Origin: an uncultured Clostridia bacterium
GTDB taxonomy: Bacteria; Bacillota; Clostridia; Oscillospirales; Acutalibacteraceae
DNA length: 64,000 nucleotides
Assembly (NCBI GenBank): GCA_947593615.1
Contig: CANQDR010000002.1
Span: 30,503-94,502 of the forward strand
Direction: 5' to 3'
Position 1 is the stretch's first letter. The number at the start of each line of letters is the position of its first letter. This document shows positions 28,637 to 38,825 of this stretch, piece by piece. The notes beneath the pieces are model-generated. The model made no database searches and was not told the origin of the DNA. It saw nothing but the letters and a program-made list of their open reading frames with translations. The translations under genes and the position numbers were made by a program.

Positions 28637-28946
28637 AGAGATTACAATTAATGATAAAAAAGTAACAATTGAGGCGAATGCCTCAACAATACTTATTTAC
28701 GAGGATAATTTTAAAGGCAGACGTTTTTTACAGGACGTTGAGGAATTACAAAAGATCAAGAAAGAATCAGACATTCCTCTTACTATATTTTGTAGGATTC
28801 TCTGGGCAACTGCAAAAACCGCTGACAACACAATTGCCGATATGTTTTCATGGTCGGCTCAGTTTTCAATCACAGGTCTTATGGGCGCAACCAAGAGCGC
28901 AATTGAAATTATTAACGAAGATATTAAATCTACATCAAAAAACTAA
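28626..28946 (+). CDS. Tail assembly chaperone (gpG-like)
   Basis: Between major tail and tape measure; ends in slippery A_AAA_AAC then TAA. Confidence 0.8.
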   Translation: MARKEITINDKKVTIEANASTILIYEDNFKGRRFLQDVEELQKIKKESDIPLTIFCRILWATAKTADNTIADMFSWSAQFSITGLMGATKSAIEIINEDIKSTSKN

Positions 28947-29260
28947 ACGACGGCAGCGGACAAGCTGTGAAGTATTATTTTACGGCCGTTGAGCTTCTGG
29001 CTTACGCAACCGTCAATGGCTTGTCTGTTGCCGATTTTTATAAACTTTCCCTCGGATTTGTTATTGATTTTTGCATTATCAATAACAAGATTCAAAGAAA
29101 AGAGGACTTACACAGAGAAGAAAAAAATTACAATAAAATGAAATCTGTTATACCAATAGTTGAACAGGATTTCCACAGTGGTAAGATTTCAGAAAAGCGA
29201 TATGTAGAATTTATAGAAAAATATAACAGATTGGAGGATAAATATGGCTTCCACTATTAA
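28937..29260 (+). CDS. Tail assembly chaperone -1 frameshift extension (gpT-like)
   Basis: Open in the -1 frame from heptamer 28937-28943: ..SKK-LNDGSGQAVKYYFTAVELLAYATVNG.. Confidence 0.8.
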   Translation, partial: KKLNDGSGQAVKYYFTAVELLAYATVNGLSVADFYKLSLGFVIDFCIINNKIQRKEDLHREEKNYNKMKSVIPIVEQDFHSGKISEKRYVEFIEKYNRLEDKYGFHY

Positions 29261-32200
29261 AGGTATTAAAGTTGAAATTGGCGGCGACACTACAGATTTA
29301 CAAGCTGCATTAAAAGGCGTTAATACAACATCAAGAATTTTAAACAGTGAGCTTAATAAAGTTAACAAAGCCTTAAAAGATATTGACCCCTCCAATACTA
29401 CATTATTATCGCAAAAGCAGGAAATTCTTGCCGAACAGATTAGCAATACAAAATCAAAGTTGCAACAGCTTGAAAATGTTCAGTCACAAGTTGAAAAACA
29501 GTTTAAAAGCGGAAAACTGGGAGCTGACCAATACAGAGCTTTTCAACGCGAAATTGAAGGAGCTAAATCAAACCTTGATAAGCTGGAAAAACAGTCAACA
29601 GAAACAAAGCAGAAGCTTGCTGGAACAGGCGATGAAGCAAACGACACAGGTAAAAAAATCAAAGACATGGGCGACCATGCTAAAAATTCTACATCGGATT
29701 TTGATAAGCTGGAAAAATCCTCAAAATCTTTAGCATCAGGAGGACTTGTCGCAGTTAAATCTGCTGCGAAGGCTGTAGCTACAGGTATAACGGTAGCTGC
29801 GGCAGGAGTAACTGCCGCTGGTGCAGCGGTCATTAATTACGGCGGTGAATTTGAGGAGTCAATGGCAAAAGTCCAAACCCTTGCAGATACGAATAAAGTA
29901 TCTCTACAAGATTTATCTTCAGGCGTACTTAATTTATCAACATCTACAGGTATCTCAGCAACCACTCTATCAGAGTCCATGTACTCCGCACTTTCTGCTG
30001 GCATCGATACAGCAGATACACTTAATTATTTAAATCTCGCTTCAAAACTTGCTGTTGGTGGTTTTACTGAAGTAGATACGGCTGTTGATGGTTTGTCATC
30101 GGCTGTTAATGCTTATGGTTCTGAACTTTTGTCCGCAGAAGATGCCGCTAAAGTTATGATACAAACTCAAAATCTTGGAAAAACTACTGTAGGCGACTTA
30201 GCAAGCAACATATCAAAAGTAACTCCAACCGCAACCGCTTTAGGTGTTTCCTTTCAAGAGGTTGGAGCGGCTTTATCGGTAATGACGGCTAAAGGAGTTA
30301 AAACAGAAACCGCCTGCACACAATTAAAAACATTATACTCTGAACTGTCCGATACAAGTTCGACTTTGTATTCGAATGTTAAACTTGCTGCTGAATCGGC
30401 AACAGGACAATCCCTTTCATTTAGTGAATTGCAAGATAAAGGTTACAGTGTAGCTGAGATTTTGCAAATGGTTAGGGATTATGCAGAAGGTAACGGACAA
30501 TCTTTGTATGAAATGATGTCGAGTACCGAAGCTGTTAATGCTGCACTTACTATTACAGGTGATTCATTATCTACATATACCGAAGATTTAAAAGCAATGT
30601 CAACATCAACAGATGTTGTAACTGAAGCTTTTGAAACTATGCAGGACACTTTCTCAGCACAAAAAAATAAATTCATCGAAGGTTCAAAAAATCTTGCTTC
30701 ATCAGTTTACCAATACATTCAAGAGCCGCTAAAGGAAATTATGAAAGATGGTAATGGAATGATTGAAACGCTCAGTACAGCTTTATCTGAGGGAGGCATT
30801 GAAGGACTTGTTACTGCTTTTGGTGATGTACTGGCAAAAGTAGTTAATAAAATTGGCGAGTATATTCCGAAAATTCTTGATATAGCTACAAATCTTATTA
30901 CCTCATTTTGCGATGGTCTGACAAATAATAGCACAAGTGTTGCAAATGCTGCTGTAAAAATTGCTATTTCACTTGCAAGTGGTTTATTATCAGCGACCAA
31001 TAGTATAATTGAGGCAGCAGGTCAAATAGTTATTGATATTTGTAATGCCTTATCTGCAAATATGCCTCAAATAATTCTTATGATTTCACATGGTTTACTT
31101 AACATTATTGATACTATTATTGGTTTAGCTCCACAGCTAATGGGAGCCGTTACTTCTCTGATAACTTCTCTTGCAGATGGTTTGTTACAAGCTTTACCTA
31201 CATTAATAGCTGCATTTCCTTCTATTTTTAAAAGTTTTACTGAATTACTGCCTATTATAATTAAAGCACTGAATACTTTATTAACTTCATTAGTCGAATC
31301 ACTACCCAAAATATTAATAACCATCGTTGAGGCAATCCCGACAATAATTGATTTAATATTGCAAGCGTTCCTTGAAAATTTGCCTATTATTATTGAATGT
31401 CTTGTAACTCTATTTAACACTCTCATAGAATCACTGCCAGACATTATTGCTCCAATTTTACAAGCTCTGCCACAAATAATAAACAGCATAATTAACGGAC
31501 TGCTTGCCGCATTACCTCAACTAATTGATGCAGGAATACAGTTGTTCACAGCATTAATTGATGCGTTACCGGATATTATTTCAACAATTGTTGAGGCTCT
31601 GCCACAAATAATAAACAGCATAATTAACGGACTGCTTGCTGCTTTACCTCAATTAATTGATGCAGGAATAACATTATTTCTTGCACTGATTGATGCCTTG
31701 CCTCAGATTATTTTAACCATTGTTGAAGCTCTGCCAGAAATAATAAGTGGTATTATAAATGGATTATTGTCCGCGTTACCTCAATTAATTGAAACAGGCA
31801 TACAATTGTTTGTTGCGATTATAAAAAATACACCGAAAATTATAACAGGAATTGTAGAACATATTCCTGAAATAATTATGGGAATTGTTGATGGATTTAG
31901 TTCGTTATTTGGTGAAATGGTTGAAATTGGAGGAAATATATTATCAGGATTATGGCAAGGTATTAGTGACGGTGCGGCGTGGCTTTGGGAACAAATAAGC
32001 GGATTTTGTGATGAACTTTGGAATAACATTACAGGTTTTTTTGGCATTCACTCGCCATCAAGACTTTTTCGTGATGAATTAGGTAAAAACTTAATGCTCG
32101 GTTGGAAAATAGGTATTGATACAAACGCAGATAAAGTTGAAAATTCAATAGGAAACATTTCAAAAAGTATTACTAAAGTTTCGACGGATAGCCTTAATAA

Positions 32201-32444
32201 TCTAAACTATGATTTATCGGGAATAAATAATCTCAATGCTAATTTATCGGAACTTGGCAGAAACAGAATTTTTTCACCGTCATCAGTGCAAACAATCAGC
32301 AAAGTAACAACCAATTCTCCGCAGTTTTATTTTTCGTTTGGAAACGTAACAATCAACAACGACAATGATATTAATTCACTTGCCGATAAATTATCAGTTG
32401 CATTAGGAGATAGGATAATAAACAAAGGAATGGCGTGGGGGTAA
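29244..32444 (+). CDS. Tape measure protein
   Basis: 1066 aa; coiled-coil N-terminus; repeated ALPQIINSIINGLLAALPQLIDAG modules. Confidence 0.95.
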   Translation: MASTIKGIKVEIGGDTTDLQAALKGVNTTSRILNSELNKVNKALKDIDPSNTTLLSQKQEILAEQISNTKSKLQQLENVQSQVEKQFKSGKLGADQYRAFQREIEGAKSNLDKLEKQSTETKQKLAGTGDEANDTGKKIKDMGDHAKNSTSDFDKLEKSSKSLASGGLVAVKSAAKAVATGITVAAAGVTAAGAAVINYGGEFEESMAKVQTLADTNKVSLQDLSSGVLNLSTSTGISATTLSESMYSALSAGIDTADTLNYLNLASKLAVGGFTEVDTAVDGLSSAVNAYGSELLSAEDAAKVMIQTQNLGKTTVGDLASNISKVTPTATALGVSFQEVGAALSVMTAKGVKTETACTQLKTLYSELSDTSSTLYSNVKLAAESATGQSLSFSELQDKGYSVAEILQMVRDYAEGNGQSLYEMMSSTEAVNAALTITGDSLSTYTEDLKAMSTSTDVVTEAFETMQDTFSAQKNKFIEGSKNLASSVYQYIQEPLKEIMKDGNGMIETLSTALSEGGIEGLVTAFGDVLAKVVNKIGEYIPKILDIATNLITSFCDGLTNNSTSVANAAVKIAISLASGLLSATNSIIEAAGQIVIDICNALSANMPQIILMISHGLLNIIDTIIGLAPQLMGAVTSLITSLADGLLQALPTLIAAFPSIFKSFTELLPIIIKALNTLLTSLVESLPKILITIVEAIPTIIDLILQAFLENLPIIIECLVTLFNTLIESLPDIIAPILQALPQIINSIINGLLAALPQLIDAGIQLFTALIDALPDIISTIVEALPQIINSIINGLLAALPQLIDAGITLFLALIDALPQIILTIVEALPEIISGIINGLLSALPQLIETGIQLFVAIIKNTPKIITGIVEHIPEIIMGIVDGFSSLFGEMVEIGGNILSGLWQGISDGAAWLWEQISGFCDELWNNITGFFGIHSPSRLFRDELGKNLMLGWKIGIDTNADKVENSIGNISKSITKVSTDSLNNLNYDLSGINNLNANLSELGRNRIFSPSSVQTISKVTTNSPQFYFSFGNVTINNDNDINSLADKLSVALGDRIINKGMAWG

Positions 32445-32447
32445 AAC

Positions 32448-33188
32448 ATGAAAGACTTGATTTACAATGGCAAATCCCTGAATGAAATGGGATTTAGCAT
32501 AAAAACACCGCCTGCACGAACTGTTGCAGAGCGTGATATTAGTTTTAGCTCGATTACAGGCAGAAGCGGAGATATAATTGTTGACAACAAAAGATATAAA
32601 AATGTTGACATGCCTCCTTATGAAATTAATTCCATTCCGTATCTCGTAACAGCGGAAGATACAGAATCGCTTGCTCGTGAACTAATCGACTGGTTAGCTC
32701 CTAATGATGATAATTATAAAATCCTGCGTGATGATTACAATCCGGGTTATTTCTGTTATGCGGTTTGTACATCAATAGGTGAGATTTCAAGTAAATTAAA
32801 CAAACACATTGACACCTCAATTACATTCAACCGCCAGCCGTTTTGGTATTCGGATTTAGGGCAAAAAAAATTTACTACCACAAAAACAGAATTTGAACTA
32901 AATAACCCTGAGATTTACACCGCTGAACCATATATAAAAATAAACGGAAGCGGAACTATTGCATTATCTGTAAATGGAATCTCGTATCAAGCAAGAAATG
33001 TCGTGGATTATATTGAATACGATACGGCACAGCAAAGTGTTTTCAAAGATACACAAAATTGCAGTTCTCTTGTTAATTTTGATTATTTACCAATATTTAA
33101 ACCCGGAACAAACAATATATTAATTCACCCTAAAAATGGTGCAGTTTTTTCATCAATAGAAATCATTCCGAAATGGAGGCGATTATAA
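32448..33188 (+). CDS. Distal tail protein
   Basis: MKDLIYNGKSLNEMGFSI; follows tape measure. Confidence 0.85.
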   Translation: MKDLIYNGKSLNEMGFSIKTPPARTVAERDISFSSITGRSGDIIVDNKRYKNVDMPPYEINSIPYLVTAEDTESLARELIDWLAPNDDNYKILRDDYNPGYFCYAVCTSIGEISSKLNKHIDTSITFNRQPFWYSDLGQKKFTTTKTEFELNNPEIYTAEPYIKINGSGTIALSVNGISYQARNVVDYIEYDTAQQSVFKDTQNCSSLVNFDYLPIFKPGTNNILIHPKNGAVFSSIEIIPKWRRL

Positions 33189-34321
33189 TGCTGCCGAGAT
33201 TATATGATGCAACACTTAATAAATCATATTATAACAACAACGGTTACGGTTTCTTCCGTGACTGTACAAAATGCGAAGTCACCGAAGAAAGAAACGGGGC
33301 ATACACTCTTGATATGCTTGTCGCTGGCACAGACCCTCTCGCAGATGTAGTAGGCATTAGTATGATTGTAAAAGCAAAAGCAAATAACGATGACCCTCCG
33401 CAGCTGTTTGAAATTAATAAGCTCGTTGTTAAATCAACAGGAGAAATAGAAATTCAAGGTCAGCATATTAAATATTTAGGTATGCAAAACTGCATATCAA
33501 ATTTCGGAAATACCGTAGACTATTCTATAACCGGGACTCCACAAAAAATAATGACAGAGATTTTTAATGATTTAATGTTTGAGAATCATTTCACTTTTTC
33601 AAGTGATATTTCAACGCAAAAAAACTTTGATTTAAGTGATGCGCCATCTAAAAAACTTGGGGATATTCTTGGCGGAAGCGATAACAGCATTTTGAGTGCA
33701 TTTGGTGGAGAATTTCACTACAACAATTTTAATATTGAACTATTGGAAAATAGGGGTACGGACACTGAATATAAATTAATGTTTGGGCGTAATATGTCAG
33801 ACTACAATCAAACCGTTACCAATGATGCGGCATATTCACATCTTATGGGATATGCTAAAGTGACGCGTTCTGATGCAAATGGCGGTTATATCGTTCTTGC
33901 AGGTGAGCCTGTCCAATCAAGCACTACAAGAATATTTCCAAAAGTAAAATTAATTGATTTCTCAGATAAAATTAGAGACTATTTCGGCGGAGATTTAAAA
34001 GTCAATCCACGAACAGGACAAAATTATCAAGATGTTCAAGACATGATTACATATTTTACGAACGAATATATGATTTTTAATGTTAATCATCGAACAGTTG
34101 AAGAAGTAAATGTCACCATTACATATAATTCGGAACTTGATAAAATGCAACATCTTAAACTTTGTGACACTGTTAAGGTTTTATTCGGAGAAAACAAGCC
34201 TAATCTTACAGCAAAAATATGCAAAGTTGTATATGACAGTTTGGCTGAACGCTACACATTAATTGAAGTAGGGGAACAAAAAACATCGTTACTCAACTTT
34301 ATTGCAAATAAGAGGAGGTAA
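33173..34321 (+). CDS. Phage tail/minor structural protein (tail-hub/endopeptidase-like)
   Basis: 382 aa; synteny. Confidence 0.75.
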   Translation: MEAIIMLPRLYDATLNKSYYNNNGYGFFRDCTKCEVTEERNGAYTLDMLVAGTDPLADVVGISMIVKAKANNDDPPQLFEINKLVVKSTGEIEIQGQHIKYLGMQNCISNFGNTVDYSITGTPQKIMTEIFNDLMFENHFTFSSDISTQKNFDLSDAPSKKLGDILGGSDNSILSAFGGEFHYNNFNIELLENRGTDTEYKLMFGRNMSDYNQTVTNDAAYSHLMGYAKVTRSDANGGYIVLAGEPVQSSTTRIFPKVKLIDFSDKIRDYFGGDLKVNPRTGQNYQDVQDMITYFTNEYMIFNVNHRTVEEVNVTITYNSELDKMQHLKLCDTVKVLFGENKPNLTAKICKVVYDSLAERYTLIEVGEQKTSLLNFIANKRR

Positions 34322-34326
34322 AAATT

Positions 34327-36450
34327 TTGGAAGTACCACATCAAATTTATAAAATCGACATTAATGACGTTAATGCACCGCAAGTTAAAATAATTGAAAG
34401 TGTTAATGATAAAAGCGTCAGAATTGTAGATGTTCATTTGTATGCAAACTCACTGCATTTAAGTGTCCCATCAAACAGTATTGTAACAGCATCATTTGTA
34501 ACGGACGGAATTTTAATAAAAGATAATGTCAAGTGTTCGGTTAATAACGATGGCAACATAGAAGTCCCTATCGATAATAAAAACATTACAACTTTAAGTG
34601 GCATTATGTCAGTCGAAGTTAAAATTTGCGACACAAGCAGCAGCTACATTTTAACTCCGCCATTTGCATTTAAAGTAAGGGTAAAGCCATCAATTATTGA
34701 CAAAGCTGTTGTTAATGTCAAATCTTTAGGTACAGTTACTGACATTATAAAAGAAGTCATAGAGGCTCGTGGAAACTACAGCACCTTATCTGAAGCTATA
34801 AACGCTATGGCCGGTTCTGGCGGTGGTACTGGCACAGTGCCGCCAAATTTGTATGAATTACTCAGCAATAAGGTTAAAACATTTGATAAAAAGTTTTCAG
34901 ACTCCGAAAAATACCCGACTGCACTCGCAGTAATAAAATATCTGACCGATTACTATTACGATTATGACGAAATAGATGATAAGCTTGGCAAAAAAGCTGA
35001 CGAGTTGGGTATTACTGTATTATTTGACAGTAATTTTGTACCTATAAAATGTGCAATTCTCCCTGAGCTGGGGGCTGGGTTTGCTACAGGTAATGTAAAT
35101 GTAGTAACTGCTTTTGTACCATCAAACGTTACATCAATTACAAGCGGCGCATTTTACGGATGTACCAATTTAACAGACATATACATTGATAATGTCGCTG
35201 GTGCAGTTGAGATATCTCCAAAAACAATACCCGATACAACGGAGATACATTATGCAGATGATTTTAATGCTTTATCAAATGCCTTTAAGGGACTGATGGG
35301 CGTTAACAGTAAGATTAACAGTAAAGCCGACACAGAGGCAGTAAACGCGGCACTTAACAAAAAGGCTGACACAGAGGCAGTAAACGCGGCACTTAACAAA
35401 AAGGCTGACACAGAGACAGTGAATACAGAACTTGATAAAAAAGCTGACAAGGCTACAACGCTTTCGGGCTATAGAATTACGGATGCATACACAAAGACCG
35501 GCAGCAAATCCCGCTTTGCCCTGTCTGTATCGGTGTTGTTTGATGAAAATGATATCCCGATAAAAACATCAGACTTGACCGTATTGTCGGCAGGATATGC
35601 TACAAGCAATTTAAATGTCAAAACAGCCTTTATATCATCAAAAGTAACCCGAATTCAAAGTGGCGCTTTTACAGGGTGTTCAAATCTGACAGATATGTAT
35701 ATTGATAACATCAACAGGCAGATTACTATTGAAGACGAAGCAATTCCAAGCACTGCAACAATCCATTGTGTTGATGATTACAATGCATTGTCACAAATCG
35801 AAAATGCCCTTAAAAACATTAATAGCAACATTTCTAACAACTTCCAATCAGACCTTCCGGACTTTTGGGATGCTCAAAGGCTTAAGGGCGAAATCCCGAC
35901 TTTTAATTTACCCATGGAAGCCTTAACAAGATTAATTACAGTTACTAATAATGACAAAAAATTAGCATTAAATTATACAACAATACAGAATGGTGATTTT
36001 GTTAAGGTGGCTGATACGGGTGATATATATATAGTAAAAGACCAAGGTAGGCTCGGCCGCGAGGATGCGTTTGAAAAAATTTCGGGACAATCTGTAGATA
36101 ATATTGAAACAGGACACGGGGATTTTGAAATTTCACAAAGTGCAGCGGAAAGAGTCCGGTCGGCAAATTTTGAATATCAGAAAATAGGAGACTGGGTACA
36201 ACTGTATGCATATGTTGATTTTAAAGCCTTTACGCCACCGTCTGCAATGACCAATATTATGTTGTCCAATTTACCATATGTTTGCAAAAATGCTGTAAAT
36301 CCCCGTGAGATGTGTGTTACCACACAGAAAAGACAAATGCTATGGGCAATAGGAGTTAATTCAAGCAGTTTAACGCTCCTGTTTTTAAACACGGACGAGT
36401 TTGTCGAGGGGGAAAGACTGTCATTTTCAATAAGATATAAAATTTCATAA
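34327..36450 (+). CDS. Baseplate/receptor-binding protein with two BspA-like LRR modules
   Basis: 707 aa; N-terminal BppU-like; FVPSNVTSITSGAFYGCTNLTDIYID and FISSKVTRIQSGAFTGCSNLTDMYID; three 13-aa KADTEAVNAALNK repeats. Confidence 0.75.
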   Translation: MEVPHQIYKIDINDVNAPQVKIIESVNDKSVRIVDVHLYANSLHLSVPSNSIVTASFVTDGILIKDNVKCSVNNDGNIEVPIDNKNITTLSGIMSVEVKICDTSSSYILTPPFAFKVRVKPSIIDKAVVNVKSLGTVTDIIKEVIEARGNYSTLSEAINAMAGSGGGTGTVPPNLYELLSNKVKTFDKKFSDSEKYPTALAVIKYLTDYYYDYDEIDDKLGKKADELGITVLFDSNFVPIKCAILPELGAGFATGNVNVVTAFVPSNVTSITSGAFYGCTNLTDIYIDNVAGAVEISPKTIPDTTEIHYADDFNALSNAFKGLMGVNSKINSKADTEAVNAALNKKADTEAVNAALNKKADTETVNTELDKKADKATTLSGYRITDAYTKTGSKSRFALSVSVLFDENDIPIKTSDLTVLSAGYATSNLNVKTAFISSKVTRIQSGAFTGCSNLTDMYIDNINRQITIEDEAIPSTATIHCVDDYNALSQIENALKNINSNISNNFQSDLPDFWDAQRLKGEIPTFNLPMEALTRLITVTNNDKKLALNYTTIQNGDFVKVADTGDIYIVKDQGRLGREDAFEKISGQSVDNIETGHGDFEISQSAAERVRSANFEYQKIGDWVQLYAYVDFKAFTPPSAMTNIMLSNLPYVCKNAVNPREMCVTTQKRQMLWAIGVNSSSLTLLFLNTDEFVEGERLSFSIRYKIS

Positions 36451-36466
36451 AGATAAAGGAGTAATT

Positions 36467-36718
36467 ATGGAGATTAAAGAAAAAATAACGCTTGATATGC
36501 TGACTGAAGACAGCGTATCAATTCTCAGACAGCAGTATATAAACGTGAACGGCGAGGAAATGCAGATAGGGGGAAACATCCGAAATGCATATATGAACTC
36601 GGAGCGCGGCAGGGAACAGATTAAAACATTTCTGCCCGAAGCTCAGTATAACGCTGTTATTGCCGTGTGGGGCGACACTCCAACGGTAAATGAATCTGAT
36701 GTGGAGACTGCTGAATGA
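36467..36718 (+). CDS. Hypothetical tail-associated protein
   Basis: 83 aa; SD AAAGGAG. Confidence 0.55.
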   Translation: MEIKEKITLDMLTEDSVSILRQQYINVNGEEMQIGGNIRNAYMNSERGREQIKTFLPEAQYNAVIAVWGDTPTVNESDVETAE

Positions 36719-36960
36719 GCGAAAACATTATCATAGCTGTGCTCAGTTTTGTAGGTACATTGTTCGGTTCGCTTGCAGGTATTTTTGCAACATCGAAATT
36801 ATCAAACTACAGGATTGAACAGTTGGAAAAAAAGGTTGATAAGCACAATAACCTGATTGAGCGTACATACAACATTGAAAAACGTCTCGATGTACAAGAG
36901 GAAAAAATCGATGTTGCTAATCACCGTATTAGCGACCTCGAAGAAATTAATAAACAATGA
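36715..36960 (+). CDS. XhlA-like membrane/coiled-coil protein
   Basis: N-terminal TM then coiled coil, before holin. Confidence 0.6.
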   Translation: MSENIIIAVLSFVGTLFGSLAGIFATSKLSNYRIEQLEKKVDKHNNLIERTYNIEKRLDVQEEKIDVANHRISDLEEINKQ

Positions 36961-36971
36961 AAGGAAAATAA

Positions 36972-37271
36972 ATGAAAAAGGCAAAACATATTAAAAAGTT
37001 AAAGACTTTTCGGGAATACTCCAAAAAAGTATTGGCATTAATGATTGTTTTATGGTTTGCAGGAGCAGTATTCGGAATGTCGGTAATTGTGTATCAGGCG
37101 TTTGTCGTGCCTGAATATCTGACATTAGACAGTCTGCTCAATTACATAGGATTGCCAATGACAGGCGGAATAGTAGGCTATTTGATAAAATCAGCGGTTG
37201 AGAATAAGCAAAAGATTATTAATCAGCCGCCCGAATTGGAAAATGAAATAACAGAAGATTGTGAGGGATAA
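36972..37271 (+). CDS. Phage membrane protein (lysis region)
   Basis: Two TM segments. Confidence 0.6.
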   Translation: MKKAKHIKKLKTFREYSKKVLALMIVLWFAGAVFGMSVIVYQAFVVPEYLTLDSLLNYIGLPMTGGIVGYLIKSAVENKQKIINQPPELENEITEDCEG

Positions 37272-37273
37272 AA

Positions 37274-37510
37274 ATGAAAATTGATTGGAAACAAAAACTA
37301 TCAAGCCGTAAATTCTGGGCATTAATAGCAGATTTTATAATATCTGTTATGGTGTTCTTTGGCTGCGGCGATAATATCGTAACTCAGGTTACAGCAATCA
37401 TATCTGCGCTTGGCGGCGTGGTTGCGTATGTTATCGCAGAGGCTAAAGTTGACGTAGCACGGTTTAATACAACAAACAATGAAAATCAAGAAAATAATGA
37501 GGAGGTTTAA
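37274..37510 (+). CDS. Phage holin
   Basis: KIDWKQKLSSRKFWALIADFIISVMVFFG... Confidence 0.85.
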   Translation: MKIDWKQKLSSRKFWALIADFIISVMVFFGCGDNIVTQVTAIISALGGVVAYVIAEAKVDVARFNTTNNENQENNEEV

Positions 37511-37514
37511 TTTG

Positions 37515-37760
37515 ATGACGATTGAAGGATTACAGAAAAAACTTGACGAAAAAAATATACCTGTAAAAATTCTTTATGTTGAAAACTGCACGGATATTGG
37601 AAATTATTGGATTGTATATACAGACGATTTATCATATGCACCTGAAGAATCATTCCCAAGAGAATATCTTGTTAAACCAGAGGAAAAAGATGTTTTAGCG
37701 GGCAATTATGAGGAAGCAATTGAATATATCTGCTATTCGACAGAAAGTGAGGCAAAATAA
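37515..37760 (+). CDS. Hypothetical protein
   Basis: ATG at 37515 follows GAGGAGG; operonic. Confidence 0.55.
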   Translation: MTIEGLQKKLDEKNIPVKILYVENCTDIGNYWIVYTDDLSYAPEESFPREYLVKPEEKDVLAGNYEEAIEYICYSTESEAK

Positions 37761-37762
37761 TT

Positions 37763-38707
37763 ATGTCAAAAGTAACAGCTTCAAAAATACTTGAACTTGC
37801 AAAAAAAGAAATTGGAGTAAAGGCCACCAATATTAAGAGATGTAAATATAACAAGGCTTTCTACGGCTCTGATGTATCGGGAAATGAATATGACTGGTGC
37901 GCTGTCTTTATTTGGTGGTTATTCAAACAGGCAGGGGCAGAGGATATGTTATTTGTCAAAACGGCAGGCTGCGGAGTGTTAGGCAATGCGTTCTACGCCC
38001 GTAATAAATTCAAGACAAGCGGATTTAAGCCGGGAGATATTGTTTTATTCCATTGGAGCAATAACCGTTCGGAAAGCGTGCCGATTACATACTCCCTTGA
38101 CCATGTCGGCATTATAGAGAAATGCAACGCTGACGGTACATATACAACAATTGAGGGCAACACAGGTTCAACGTCAAACGGCGAAGTAAAGCGACAAACT
38201 CGAAGCGCAAGCGTTATTTCAGGTGTTTGCAGACCTGATTATGCGGCTTCCACAAATACTACGAGCGTTAAAAAGCCAGATGTTATTTACAGAGTAAAAA
38301 CAAAAAAGAAAGGCTGGCTTCCGGAGGTTACTAATCTTGAGGACTATGCAGGGCTTGAAAACGACCCTATTGTAGCAGTAGCAATTAAGGTCACTAAAGG
38401 ATCTGTATGGTATCAGGTACATACGAAAAACGGCAAATGGCTAGGCAAGATTACAGGTTACAGCACAACCGATACAACTAAGTATGCAGGAAACGGCACA
38501 GAGGTAGACGCAATAAGAGTTTATTATACTACACCAAACGATTTAAGAAATCAAGGTCAGATATATGAAGCTAAATATAGAGTAAGTCCTGTTAGCTCTA
38601 CATCGTACTACGATTACCAGTTTGACACTAACGTCAGCAAATCAATGGACGGCTATGCAGGAGCGTTCGGCAAGTCGATTGATAAGTTGCAGATAACTCT
38701 TGAATAA
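37763..38707 (+). CDS. Endolysin, CHAP amidase domain plus wall-binding C-terminus
   Basis: YDWCAVFIWWLFKQAG...GDIVLFHWSNN...LDHVGIIEK...EGNTG. Confidence 0.9.
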   Translation: MSKVTASKILELAKKEIGVKATNIKRCKYNKAFYGSDVSGNEYDWCAVFIWWLFKQAGAEDMLFVKTAGCGVLGNAFYARNKFKTSGFKPGDIVLFHWSNNRSESVPITYSLDHVGIIEKCNADGTYTTIEGNTGSTSNGEVKRQTRSASVISGVCRPDYAASTNTTSVKKPDVIYRVKTKKKGWLPEVTNLEDYAGLENDPIVAVAIKVTKGSVWYQVHTKNGKWLGKITGYSTTDTTKYAGNGTEVDAIRVYYTTPNDLRNQGQIYEAKYRVSPVSSTSYYDYQFDTNVSKSMDGYAGAFGKSIDKLQITLE

Positions 38708-38741
38708 AAATACTCGGATAATTATATATGCATAAATTCAT

Positions 38742-38780
38742 CCCCGAAACAATTTTTATGGATTGTTTCGGGGATTTTTT
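38742..38780 (+). terminator. Terminator of late/lysis operon
   Basis: CCCCGAAACAAT/ATTGTTTCGGGG 12-bp stem plus T-run. Confidence 0.9.
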
Positions 38781-38790
38781 TGTTTTTAAC

Positions 38791-38819
38791 TTGACATTTA
38801 TTTGAATTGAGTATATACT
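38791..38819 (+). promoter_or_regulatory. Putative promoter inside an inverted repeat
   Basis: TTGACA-17-TATACT; TTGACATTTAT(38791-38801)/ATAAATGTCAA(38821-38831). Confidence 0.55.
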
Positions 38820-38825
38820 TATAAA

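Noticed and set aside
28967-29260. Independent gene starting at GTG 28967
   Set aside because: In-frame slippery A_AAA_AAC and open -1 frame make a frameshift product more likely.
35250-35450. Antisense repeat ORF MSAFLSSSVFTVSVSAFLLSAAF...
   Set aside because: Complement of the 39-bp KADTEAVNAALNK repeats in the receptor-binding gene.
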